From the NCBI GenBank assembly GCA_031216445.1, contig CM062208.1:6104001-6168000 (forward strand): DNA of 64,000 bases, written 5' to 3'. Numbering within the stretch: position 1 is the stretch's first letter; each line of letters opens with the position of its first letter. The position numbers and the translations under genes are program-made. Under the pieces are notes generated by a model that saw nothing but the letters and a program-made list of their open reading frames with translations, did no database searches and was not told where the DNA came from. Of the stretch, positions 51,990 to 62,241 are shown one piece after another. Origin of the DNA: Lateolabrax maculatus. Lineage: Eukaryota > Chordata > Actinopteri > Acropomatiformes > Lateolabracidae.

Positions 51990-54900
51990 TTAAGGTTTGA
52001 ACTTGAGGGCGAACTCCTCCAGCGCAGCCAGAAGCTTGTCCTCCTCCTGTGGTGTGGACCTGGAGGAGGCCAGCGGCAGGTGTGTCCCCACCGCTCTGCG
52101 ATCTGCAAGGAAAGTTATGGAAATACGTGAGACAGCAGGAGAGACGCTGAATCACAGAAATGTGTTATGCATGATGCTTAAGTTCAGGGAGTTGATTACA
52201 GAAACCAGGATCAATTTAAATTTAAAATTGTTGCAGCATCATGGAAACATGAACAACGAGGCATCGCCCTTGATTACTGAATCACTCATCATAATTATGT
52301 CACAGTCACTCTACTCCCTTTACGAGAAGCCTTCATTTGGTTCAGTGCTTAGGAAGTCAGCTTCTGACACTAAATTTAGTCAACTATTGTATTTAAGTAC
52401 AAATGTGAAGTACTTATACTTAACTTAGGTACTTGATGCCACTTTGTACTTCTACTTCAATTCAATTCAGAGGTAAATATCATACTTTTTACTTTATTTG
52501 AGGTCTTTAGCTTATGTTTCATGACTTTTCTTATTAAGATTTTACGCACAAAACATCTGATAATCTGATCAAATAGGATGCATTGTTATAGATAAAACTA
52601 TTTAAATTAGATCCACCTTAAAAACAATAAATGCTGATTACACAATAATGCATCAGCCTTAATGATCAATTATATATATATTTTAATAATTTAATATATC
52701 GAAGGGTAACACTAGGGAACTGACATTGAATTGCTCATAGCAGGACAAGTCTGCTAGTCTACTAATGACACTATGGATCTGTTTTTCTACGAATGGGTCC
52801 CCATTTTGTTGACGCACGTGAGCACGTTTGGCTCACAAAACTATGAGCTAAAAAGAGGCAAAAACGTTCTGTAGAGCTGCAGAGTTGGTGATTCTCTGTG
52901 GGTCTGTCCCATCGTGACGCCAATTCTCAAGGCATTATTGGATTGTACAGAATGACAATGACAGACAGGTTCTTCTGACCCTGGAAGAAGAGTCCGCTCG
53001 GCTGCTTTCTGGCGGCTGCAGACACCGCGAGCCACACCGCGGTGTCGGCCCCCATGGCCTCCGTCCTCAATTTAGACTGCATCTTAGCGTGGAACGAAGG
53101 CATGGACGTCTGGACAGCTACAGAGAAATAAAGAAAAATCATTATCGATCATTATTATTCTCATTAATTCGTATTCAGGTGTGTTTAGAACAGACTATCC
53201 ACATTATCTGAAACACTGTTTCTACAGAGAGATGTTGAAGGCTGAAATCTCAAAGATGGACATTTCAAAACCTAGACGAATAAAAGCAAAACTACATCCA
53301 TCCGTCTGCTCAACCTGCTTTCACTGCCGTTAATTAATAGAATAATCTGTTTATAGAAGACTGCAGTAGGAATTACTCCAACTGAACTGTGAAATCATCT
53401 ACAGTATGTTTGATGTTTCAGGTGACAGCTGTAATGGATTTACAAATGATCACCTCATTCAAGTCTGCTGAGAACTGACCTCTTCAGTTTGTCAGATGCA
53501 CCTGCCCTGATATTGTAATCTACAACTCTTCAGATGAACCCTCCTACGACGCTCCCCTACCTCCTGAACTGCTGAGTATACTGGTTTATTTCACAGGAGC
53601 ATTTAATCAAATGACACAAGTCATAACTATGGCGTACCTTGCAGACTAATTGGTCTTGGAACTTGAAATATGGTCGGCCACTGCACAAACAAAACGAGCC
53701 CCGCTGTTGTGCTTTACATACACGCTCCCACGAAACTGCAGCATATCTAGTAAATGTTTTGGAAATATCTTTTCTTTTCTTTTGCTGACCTGGTGTGTCC
53801 GCCCAGCCAGGGTGCATGGAGGAGAAGTGGATCTCTTTGTGCTGTTGAGCCCATCTCTCTGTCAGAATCACCTGCTGCCTCTGTCAAAATGACAGCACAA
53901 AAACACTTCAACAAACATGGATACTTGCCGAAATCATTTCCGCTGTTGTTAATAAGCCCCCTTTACTTTGTTCTGAGCGTAGGCCGCGGTGCCATCAAAC
54001 GTCCCCTTCTCAAACTGGAGGTCGTCCACGTTGAGCTTCTGCGTGAGCATGCCGCCCGACGACACGGTGACCTGAGAGGAGCAAATATTTACTTTTACTT
54101 ATAACAAAGCACAAGATTTACATGCACAGTGTGAGTCTGCCTGTTCATAGTAGACATAAAGCATTTTTAACTTTCCAAAACGAATTTGTGCATCATTCTT
54201 TTTGTGTTTTGTTCAGTCGTAATTCAACCCACCACTCTTGAGTCTTCAACCTTCTTCAGCGCAGGCATCAGTGCTGTGGTGAGGATGTATGTGCCTGAAA
54301 ATAAAGGTAAGCACAAAAGGTAGTTCAGTTTTGACAAATATCAAATTCTGTCAAGTACCAAATTAAGCTTATTTGCTTCTTATTTATTCTTATATTGCCT
54401 GACATAAACCATTATTTTCTTAAAAGTATACTTATACTTAATTTAGGTTACGTGCTTGTACACCGCTTTTGTTAAGATAACAATTACTGAGAAGTGGCTT
54501 ATTTTGTTAAATAGAGAAGAAAGATGAAGCAGAGGGATGTATTGTGTAGTGCAATCAGAGGGTTTAAAACAAAGTTCTTGTTTAAACATTTACATTAATA
54601 TCTAAGAACTTTGGCTTCCTTTGTCAAGAGTTTTGTTCACATTTCTCAAAGTAATGTACACAAAAAGTATTGTTTTGGAATCGGTAGCCAAACTGAGATA
54701 TCGCATATTTGAAAACACCTTACCGAGTGTATTTGTGGCGAAGTTCTTCTCCAAACCCTCCTCAGTTAGCTCTCTCTGGTTGACCATACAGCCTGCATTG
54801 TTAATCTGGTGAACACGACAAGTGATCCAATGATTATTCAAACTGGTGCGTGTATTACAGATGAACCATCACATATCTGCGTACCACCTACCAGTACATG

Positions 54901-56034
54901 TACGGCGTTGTTCTGTGAGAAGTTCTGGGCAAACTCCCACACTTGTCTCGCGCTGGACATGTCGACGACGTGGATGTGAACATTCTGGGAATGAACAGGA
55001 AACATAAAGAGTGTCAAACCTTTTTACACAAAGACTGAAATTTAACTTTCTATTGAGAGGAGAAGAATATAAAATCTTCCTTATATGATGTCTACACTTG
55101 CGGGACTTTGTGACGAGTCTGGGAGGTTTTCTTGTTGTGATCTGGGAGTTTAAGATCATTGCACTGTTGCATACTTAACTTTTACTTAACATTAAAAAAA
55201 TTAAGTTCCCAGAGCCGACTGTGACATCTTGTATTGTCCGACCGTCGCTCCAAAATCCAAGAAAATTCGATTTAACATGAAATAAAACAAGATAAATCAA
55301 TTTCTGAAATCTGAATAAGAAATGTTGATTTTTTCTGCCAATACACTAATTTCAGCATTAAATAATGTTATTGCCAAAAAAATAAATCCCTTTTCTCTCT
55401 TCTTTAGTTAGTTAACAACACATTATACTATTACAATACTTATAATTAGGACTTTATCTACTTGAAAGCATATTATAAACTTAGATATTGTTGAGATGTG
55501 TTCAATGTTCTTTTGACTTGTGGAATTGCACCGTAATTTTGATGATTTCTTGCTTGAAATAAAGAATAGATGAATAGACATGATGAAACTTTTCATAAAG
55601 TAAAAGAATTAGACCAGTAAGGGGAGAAACCACAGGTGAATAAAACTAATAAATTAACAACTTACATTATTTTAAGAATAAGTGCCACAAGGTTGCAGTA
55701 ACTCATACATGGCAAATAGCTTCTTTTCTTTTTTTGAGAGAGAAATAGATAGCGAACGATGCAGAAACAGAAAGACAAGATCAGGTGAATAGATACTCTC
55801 AGAAGAGGAACATTTTCAAGCAGTTTCTGAAGACAAAGAGAGATTCTGCTGACTGAATTGGGTTTGGTAACTCATCCCACCACAGACGGACCACATTTAT
55901 CTCAGTGACCAGACATGTATAAACCTAGCAGAAGAACATATATTTTTTTAAAATAAATCACAACAAAGACAAATGTTTACACTTTTGTAATTTGCAGAAA
56001 CATTAATCAATACCATGCGATGGGCTGTTTGAGG

Positions 56035-56070
<36 letters not shown>

Positions 56071-56948
56071 CAGTAACCTCTTAGTATATTCAGTCACAGG
56101 ATAAGTAGGTAATTTACTTTGGACAAATAAATGTAACGTGTAACATGAGCTGAGGGACTCCTCAGTCGGTTAATACAGCCCAAAATCACAAATTTGCGTC
56201 AGAGGGCTTTACACAAGACACCCTCTGTCCTTCCCTTTGACCCGTGATTCGGATAACGACACATCCTCCTGAGGTTTCACAGCAGAGTCGGGATCCCTCC
56301 TCCAGGACAGGTCGACGTGCAACACATTTCTCACCTGATTTTTACTCCGTTCCACAATTTCGTCTTTGGCTGCTTCTGCTCGTCCCTGGTTTCGACACAC
56401 CATGTGAACGGTCCCCCCTGCAGACTCAGAAATAAACCGTATCAGTGGACAAGCCCAGAGGAACCTCCATCCCCTCAAAGACTCGACCTCTACTTGTAAA
56501 TCTGTCAAACTTCACTGTAACTGCACTTAGTGTTTTACAGGTAAATGACAAAAGAGAGTAGACATATAAAGTAGAAAAACTGAATACTACAGCACACAAA
56601 AGTATAAATAAATACATTGAAGGCATGTCAGATGAGTATGCTGGTGCCAAACCTTGAAGCTCTTAGAAAATAATACAAGAACTGTTCTTCTTCTGTTGTC
56701 CCTGTGCTGTTTCGCTCAAGCAGAAGGGGACAAGAAAAGGGGAAACTGACTTTTGTTAACCGCCAAACGTTCAAACACTCACCTCTGTTGGCTATTTCCT
56801 GCGCTGTGGCTTTTCCTATCCCACTGTTGGCACCTGTTATCACGAAGGACCTCCCGCTCAGGTTCACCTCCAGGTCTGCAGGGGCAAAATGCTTCGCTGC
56901 AGCTTCGTAGCCACTCCTGTTAAGATCAAAGGGCAGTTCGGTAAATAC

Positions 56949-56993
<45 letters not shown>

Positions 56994-57753
56994 CAACATG
57001 TTCTGATGTAATACTGAAGCAGAGGTGTCTTTTCTCTCCGGCAGAAATTCAAATATTCATTAAAGCTTCTTTCTTCAGTGACACCGTGTTATTGCAGATA
57101 GTATTTTATGGCTGTGATGACTTCTGTCAGGGAAACTATCTCCTCCTCACGACTGCCTTTGACAAACGACATCGGGGAAGATCTGGTTTCATATACATTG
57201 GTGAAAGGAAATATGGGTATGGCATGCACTGGAACAATTGATCAATGGACCAAATATTCATGGGCAGAAACAAAACAATAGAAAACAGAAATTCTAGCTT
57301 CTCAAAAGTGACTTTTTACTGTTTTTTTTCTGTTTTATGTCTAAGTAATAAAATAAAAATAAATAGTAAATTGAAAATCTTTGGATTTGGACTGTTAGTC
57401 AGATAAACCAGCACTACAAAGATGTCACTTGAGCTCTGGGGAAAGTATAATAAATATCTCCACTATGTTTCTGACATTTTATACACTAGTTGCAGATACA
57501 CTGCACAGCATTGTGTAACCAGTAAAATACCGAAGCTGAATATTATCACCAAGCAAACACTGAGACAACTGTCTGAAGGGTCTGAACACCACGTGAGGAG
57601 GATTAGGTAGATATGTCCCAAACCATAAAAAAAAACTACAAGAGAGTCGACTTCTTTAAATCACAAAGTCTCTTTAGAAACCACACTGTGCACTTACTTT
57701 GTGTACTCCTGCAGTCCTTTCACGAACCAAACGGCATTCCTGTACATCGACAT
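51990..57753 (-). CDS. dhrs12: Dehydrogenase/reductase SDR family member 12 (10-exon gene, 317 aa)
   Basis: A short-chain dehydrogenase/reductase using NAD(P)(H); its natural substrate is not established. Exons in reading order: 57698-57753, 56783-56916, 56335-56417, 54892-54984, 54724-54805, 54236-54294, 53967-54071, 53790-53880, 52980-53117, 51990-52102. Every junction is GT-AG and phases sum to 318 codons, the same length as the human protein. The start MSMYRNAVWFVKGLQEYT resembles known DHRS12. The Rossmann cofactor motif TGANSGIG is at 46-53, NNAG at 124-127, the active-site serine region TVSSGG at 171-176, and the catalytic YAQNK (Tyr200, Lys204). HPGWADTP follows the core. All key catalytic residues are present, so the enzyme should be active. 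It lies tail-to-tail with wdfy2, as in human. Confidence 0.96.
52378..52660 (+). repeat. dhrs12: Dispersed repeat, family B (copy 3)
   Basis: Includes 'attgtatttaagtacaaatg', 'cttaggtacttgatgccac' and 'ttgtacttctacttcaattc', in the last intron of dhrs12 (lying antisense to that gene). Confidence 0.65.
52830..52920. repeat. dhrs12: Dispersed repeat, family D (copy 3, fragment)
   Basis: 'gagctaaaaagaggcaaaaa' to 'gtgattctctgtgggtctg' matches the right-hand end of the copy at 18965-19400. It lies beside the dhrs12 exon 52980-53117, in the last intron. Confidence 0.55.
56039..56069. repeat. dhrs12: (AT)n microsatellite in a dhrs12 intron
   Basis: About 15 uninterrupted AT units in the intron between the dhrs12 exons 56335-56417 and 54892-54984. 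Confidence 0.95.
56951..56992. repeat. dhrs12: (CA)n microsatellite in dhrs12 intron 1
   Basis: 21 CA units. On the dhrs12 strand this is a (GT)n run ending 34 bases before the acceptor of exon 2 (exon edge 56916). Confidence 0.95.
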
Positions 57754-58000
57754 GTTTAAGCTGAAATGTTCCCTGTCAGTGTGTCTGCAGCAGGCTCTGA
57801 ACACAGTCCGGTGTTGTTGTTTCGTAAGGATGAAACCTGGTTATGTAGTAATCTAACCGGGGAGTCACGTGTGCGGATACCGGAAGTAGGTTTTTTAAAG
57901 CGCCCCCCGGTGGAAACCCACGTGTATTACTGTCAACACGGATAAACAAGTGCGATCCTGCGACTTTAACACACGAATTAACGCTCGAATAAAAAAAAAA
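57754..58000 (-). promoter_or_regulatory. dhrs12: dhrs12 promoter
   Basis: Upstream of the dhrs12 ATG are an E-box CACGTG (57866-57871), an ETS-type CCGGAAGT (57880-57887), a GC box (cgcccccc, 57901-57908) and a second CACGTG (57919-57924). The cluster resembles a TATA-less housekeeping promoter. The transcription start is not determined. The right-hand part up to 58116 shows nothing else before the tRNA gene. Confidence 0.6.
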
Positions 58001-58116
58001 TTTCAAGGAGTGAAAAGGCGGAAACGAATCCGAAAACACACGAAATAAAACAACCAGAGAGAAACCCGTTGGACTAGGGATACTTAACAGTGCGTTTCGG
58101 CGGGAAACCTTCAGCT

Positions 58117-58225
58117 GTCAGGATGGCCGAGTGGTCTAAGGCGCCAGACTCAAGGTGACGAACCTTCCGGTGACGGGACTTCTGGTCTCCGAATGGAGGC
58201 GTGGGTTCGAATCCCACTTCTGACA
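58117..58225 (+). tRNA. tRNA-Leu(CAA), intron-containing
   Basis: The acceptor stem GTCAGGA pairs with TTCTGAC, followed by the discriminator A. The D arm with A box (TGGCCGAGTGGTCTAAGG) and the T arm with B box (GGTTCGAATCC) are intact, and a long variable arm typical of leucine tRNA is present. The anticodon stem CCAGA/TCTGG encloses CAA at 58151-58153, reading UUG. A 25-base intron (58155-58179) lies one base after the anticodon, where vertebrate tRNA-Leu(CAA) genes carry theirs. It is almost the same as the copy at 59674. Confidence 0.95.
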
Positions 58226-59234
58226 CTAACCTTTTAACACGTGTCCATGTGTTTTAAGTTTAATAATTAACTTTAACTTTAAGGCTGAAAGGAGAAGATG
58301 TGATTATTTAATATGTGGTATTTATATATGATTATATTGACATCATCAGGGCGAGAACTTTTGACACAAATGTGAAGTTTATACATATAGTGAAATCATG
58401 TTTTGTATCTTTTTGTTATCTTCTCATAATAGACCCCAAAAACCAGAAGGCACAACTGCTCCATTATGTTTATTTCTTATTTTTGTGTATTAATTTGTGT
58501 TATAGTTTGTTATTTAGACTAAGGTTCATTGATTCAATGTTACTAAATGTTTGAACAAATAAAAAAAAATGCATATTTATTTAGGAAAAACAAAAGCCAT
58601 GTAGGGTTTGTAACCACAGCTCTGACACTGTTACATTTCAGCAGTTTTACAAACACTTTATAACATTTGTTATCTCCAATACTCATCTATGTAATCCCAA
58701 TACAGCACCTTGATATATATAGAATAGAATAGAAATACTTTATTCATCCCAAACTGGGAAATTTCTTTGCAGTAGCAGCGTTTACACCCGAGACAATGAA
58801 ATGAATAAACAAACGTAGAAAATAAATAAAAAAGCACCTACTATTAACTAGTAGTTATAAATAACAGTATAAAATTAAAATGTAACCTTTACAATAGTAA
58901 ATACAAAATAACTTTAAAGTAAGAAATATCTTTTTACATATACACAACAAAATGTGCAGTTGTGCAGTATTAAAGTGTTAAAGTGTATCATTAAATTATT
59001 AAACAGAGCTGGGATCCCAGTTTATATAATCAACACAATACAAGACTATACAGTATTAGTGTTGCACTGCACAGCAAATTAACAGGCGCTCCTGTTACAA
59101 AATGATCCCAGCTTTTAGTTTTTATTTCACTTTCCTGTCATGAGTTATTTAGGTCTTATCTATCGATCCACGGCTCTGAACCCGCTGAATGAGAGAATCA
59201 AACAGCGCCCCCTGCAGATGAAGCGGAGGTAAAA
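58226..59234. other. DNA between tRNA-Leu and 5S rRNA
   Basis: AT-rich, without coding signals. The main content is a retrotransposon-like remnant at about 58712-59095. The end near 59195-59230 contains a 'gcgccccctgcag' motif just before the 5S gene. Confidence 0.6.
58712..59095 (-). mobile_element. LINE 3'-end-like remnant (inverted)
   Basis: Starts with 'gaatagaatagaaatacttt' and 'attcatcccaaactgggaaa', which on the opposite strand is the 'tttcccagtttgggatgaataaagt' type ending of fish non-LTR elements with a TATTC tail. It is followed by A-rich sequence and 'gtgcagttgtgcagtattaa'. No open frame survives. Confidence 0.55.
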
Positions 59235-59352
59235 GCTTACAGCACCTGGTATTCCCAGGCGGTCTCCCATCCAAGTACTAACCAGGCCCGACCCTGCTTA
59301 GCTTCCGAGATCGGACGAGATCGGGCGTGTTCAGGGTGGTGTGGCCGTAAGC
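59235..59352 (-). rRNA. 5S ribosomal RNA gene
   Basis: Read on the minus strand, 118 bases from GCTTACGGCC to GCTGTAAGC match the vertebrate 5S rRNA consensus, including GATCTCGGAAGCTAAGCAGG and the internal control region AGCTAAGCAGGGTCGGGCCT to GGTTAGTACTTGG. The two ends pair (GCTTAC/GTAAGC), and TTTT follows at once (59231-59234 on the plus strand), a polymerase III terminator. It looks functional, a single dispersed copy rather than an array unit; no neighbouring 5S repeat is seen. Confidence 0.95.
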
Positions 59353-59673
59353 GAAAGAGTTACATGCATATCGATTATTTATAGATGCTTTAATAGAAAA
59401 TCTCTGCACAATGCGGGTCTGTGATTGTGCTGCTTTTCCTCTTCTATCCTCCTGAAACGCTCGGCAGGCTGTGGATATTATATCTTATTTCTTACAAAAA
59501 TCCCACATGATGAATTAATAAACTATGACACCAGCAGCCACGTCACGTTACGTGGCTCCACTCGCCCTGACTCGCACCGGCTCATGAAACATCAATAAAG
59601 TAGTTTCCTCCACAGCTGCGGACATTCATAAGCAGCAGTCAAACAGGCTTCTGGCCGCGGATACAACACAGCT
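59353..59673. other. Spacer between 5S rRNA and the second tRNA-Leu
   Basis: About 320 bases with no coding sequence or clear repeat. A polymerase III upstream element for either gene could lie here, but I cannot identify one. Confidence 0.55.
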
Positions 59674-59782
59674 GTCAGGATGGCCGAGCGGTCTAAGGCG
59701 CCAGACTCAAGGTGACAAACCTTCCTGTGATGGGACTTCTGGTCTCCGAATGGAGGCGTGGGTTCGAATCCCACTTCTGACA
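59674..59782 (+). tRNA. tRNA-Leu(CAA), intron-containing, second copy
   Basis: Same 109-base structure as the gene at 58117: stem GTCAGGA/TTCTGAC, anticodon CAA at 59708-59710, and a 25-base intron. In the mature part it differs by a C for T in the D loop. In the intron it differs at three positions. Short flanks (agct before; cactaacctttt around and after the 3' end) are shared with the first copy, so the pair arose by local duplication. A T-run follows the gene. Confidence 0.95.
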
Positions 59783-61192
59783 CTAACCTTTTGGTCTGTT
59801 CACTGACACGAAGACAATCTGGTGGATGAAGGTTTGGAGTTGAATACAAGTCACTGTGAATGTGAATAGGATTTTTTTTTTTTTTGGCAGTGACAATGAG
59901 CAACTTCAAAAGTAAAGATTTTGAAGCAAAGAGCGGAACAGGAGACAGATAAGAAGAGAAAATAAATATAAATAGCAAATGAATCGACGTTAGAGAGTAA
60001 ATACGACACTTATGTATACCATTTCACCTTGCACTACTTGTCTTGTCTGTACTTGTTACGCACCAGTACACCACAGCAAATTCCTTGTATGTGAAAACCT
60101 ACTTGGCAATAAACCCAATTCTGATTCTGATTCTGATTCTGATTCTGATAGTATATACAGTAGGCTATATTACCTTGTGTGTGTAAAACCAACAGCACAT
60201 ATATGATATTCCAGATCTGAGAAAAATAGAAGAAATACATTTTAATATATATGATGTGAAAACAAGGACTGTTGTTGGATTTAGTAATGGTATCATGAAC
60301 ACCTCTGCACGTGTCTTTTTACTTTATTTATTTTATTTATTTTTATTCATTTTTTCATGTTTCTGTTTGCTCTGTTGCTTTGTTTTTGTTTGTTCTTTGG
60401 AAGTGATTGAGTTATTTCTGTTAACTTGTATAAAAGTATAAAAATATAAAAATGTGCAATTGACTGGACAGAACTGTAATAATTGTCTGGAGGATGAGAT
60501 AAGAAACCTTTCAATAAAGTTGACAAAAATGTCTGTTTTCAGCTTTGGGATAATGCATTTTCTAGCTAATCAAAGAGGGTTTTTAAATAGTATAATTCTG
60601 TTTATATATATATATATATATTCCTGCAAGAAAGATAACATTTCCAGAGGAGAAACTGAGCAGTACAGCAACACAAGACACATCTCCCCACAGCCTCAGG
60701 AATGAGATTGCTTTAAATAAGAAAAAATGAAATACAAGTTCAATGCAGAGCTCGTTTCTCAGTCCTGTCTCCACTAGAGGAGCAACAGCGCCTCCTGCTG
60801 ATGAAAGAGAGGAGAGGAAAAAGTTAAACAAGCGTAAATTCACTCCTTCTCTTTTCCCACACAAACCAAACAGCAACAAATCCAGCTCTGCAGTCCAGTT
60901 GTTTTTCTGAAAGTATCCGTTGTTGTGCAGTGCAGATGATGCACTTGCTCTCTTGCAGAGGCAGTGTCCTCATCACAACATTAACCGAGTGGAAACACAT
61001 TGAGGGCCCAGCAGGCTCAACTCTCTCATGATCGGGTTCCTTGTCTTTAGTTTCGCAACAACCTCGACGCACCTGCGCTGCGTTTGGATGTAATTTGCGC
61101 AGATTTAGCGGCGCAGCTGTGCGGCCGCTTCGCTTTCTTTCCCAGTTTGCATCTCCGGACTCGCGCGGCGACAGGAGGAAGCAGCGCTGGTC
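59783..61192. other. Intergenic DNA right of the tRNA/5S cluster
   Basis: Contains a LINE tail (60003-60149), a (TA)n tract (60606-60621), T-rich stretches, and near the right end a CpG-rich zone (from about 61060) that probably holds the promoter of the candidate gene at 61193. The minus-strand frame 60824-61360 is explained as a shadow of this CpG-rich, repeat-bearing DNA. Confidence 0.55.
60003..60149 (+). mobile_element. LINE 3' tail with ATTCTG tandem repeats
   Basis: Text such as 'cttgcactacttgtcttgtc', 'agcaaattccttgtatgtg' and 'cctacttggcaataaaccc' leads into five ATTCTG units. I recognise this as a common 3' end of a non-LTR retrotransposon in fish. Only the 3' tail is present (5'-truncated), as is usual for such insertions. 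Confidence 0.7.
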
Positions 61193-62241
61193 ATGATACT
61201 GATGGTCTGGGTCCGGGCCTGGGTCCGGGTCTGGGTCTGTCTGGTACTGGTCCAGCTCAGGGACGCGCACGGACGCTTGGAGCTGCTGGATGGAGACGCG
61301 ACCGACCGAAGTTTCTCTGCGCCGGTTTGGCATTTTCTGGAAGGTGCAAACCGCCTGCACACCTGTTTACTGTCTGTCCTTCTGTCCGAGGCCTTCAGAC
61401 TGTTTTTAATCAGTTAACCTACAACAAAGATTTTATTTAATTATTCTTTTTTATTCTGCATACCTCAACGTGTTAAGGATGAAAAGTCAATAGTTTATGA
61501 AAGAAACTTGGTTAATGCTTCACAAATAGGAAGAAAATAATATATAATATAATATATTTTTTTATTAAACATGTAATGTGCCTAAACATCATATACCTAA
61601 TAGCCTATAATTCTTTTTTTAAACTGGTCATTAGTCCCCTATTTAATCACCTATAAATTGGAATAAAATAAAGATTGAAGAGGCCTTGATACTCTTCAGT
61701 GTAAAGATATTGTTCATTTTGACATTGCACATTTAAATGTAGGCTTTTTCATTTAAGCTTTTAATTTAGGCTGTTTTCAATTTTAAGTTTTCAACTTTAC
61801 TTGAAAGCAGTGTTAATCTAATCAGACTCTGGACACTTCTGTATTTTTCCAAAATGATGAACTTTCCCCTTGACCTCTGGCATCATGTCTCATTTAAAAT
61901 ATTTTTCCCATCCCAGGGAGTGGAAAAAGTCCAGAGACCTCAGATTTCAACCAGCCTCAGTATTTCTGCAGTAATGGAACGCTTTTCCTGCGCTTTCTAC
62001 TCATCCGATACACACACCTGCGTCTGGAAGGTGTGTTTAATTCCTCTTCATACAGTATATCTTCGTTAGAAATTGGAATGATTGCTGTTGTCAGAAGCCT
62101 AATGTTTCTTTTTCCACAGACGGGACACAGTTGACGTCCCTGCCTGAAAGGTGTCACAGCTCCAATCATATTTATAAGTGGTGGTTGATGGTGACGCTTC
62201 CCTACACTGGCTGCAACACAGCAGTGCAGGTAAAATGTTGA
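61193..62241 (+). CDS. Candidate secreted protein with ZP-N-like module (3 exons, possibly incomplete)
   Basis: I do not recognise this gene by name. Three exons, 61193-61343, 61917-62030 and 62120-62229 or later, join with GT-AG sites in phases 1 and 1. Exon 1 has a hydrophobic leader rich in Val-Trp-Val-Arg ending near DAHG, a likely signal peptide, encoded by an imperfect GTCTGG/GTCCGG hexamer repeat. Exons 2-3 encode YFCSNGTLFLRF, then LTSLPERC, then LMVTLPYTGCNTAVQ. This Cys/hydrophobic/Pro-Tyr-x-Gly-Cys pattern resembles the ZP-N fold of egg-coat and other extracellular proteins. If exon 3 reads through, the protein stops at 62239-62241 (TGA), giving about 128 aa; an AATAAA follows at 62798. 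If the donor at 62230 is used, further exons lie to the right or outside the window. The promoter side is CpG-rich. Confidence 0.5.

Noticed and set aside
56628..56999. Long minus-strand frame beginning with a Cys-Val run, as a separate gene
   Set aside because: The only coding part is dhrs12 exon 2 (56783-56916); the rest is intron and the microsatellite.
60010..60206. Asp-Ser repeat protein frame
   Set aside because: It is the ATTCTG tandem tail of a LINE fragment read in frame.
60824..61360. 178-residue minus-strand open frame with Asp-Pro repeats
   Set aside because: It is antisense to exon 1 of the candidate ZP-N-like gene and its length comes from the CpG-rich hexamer repeat. It shows no domain and no splice partner, while the plus strand has phase-matched exons.
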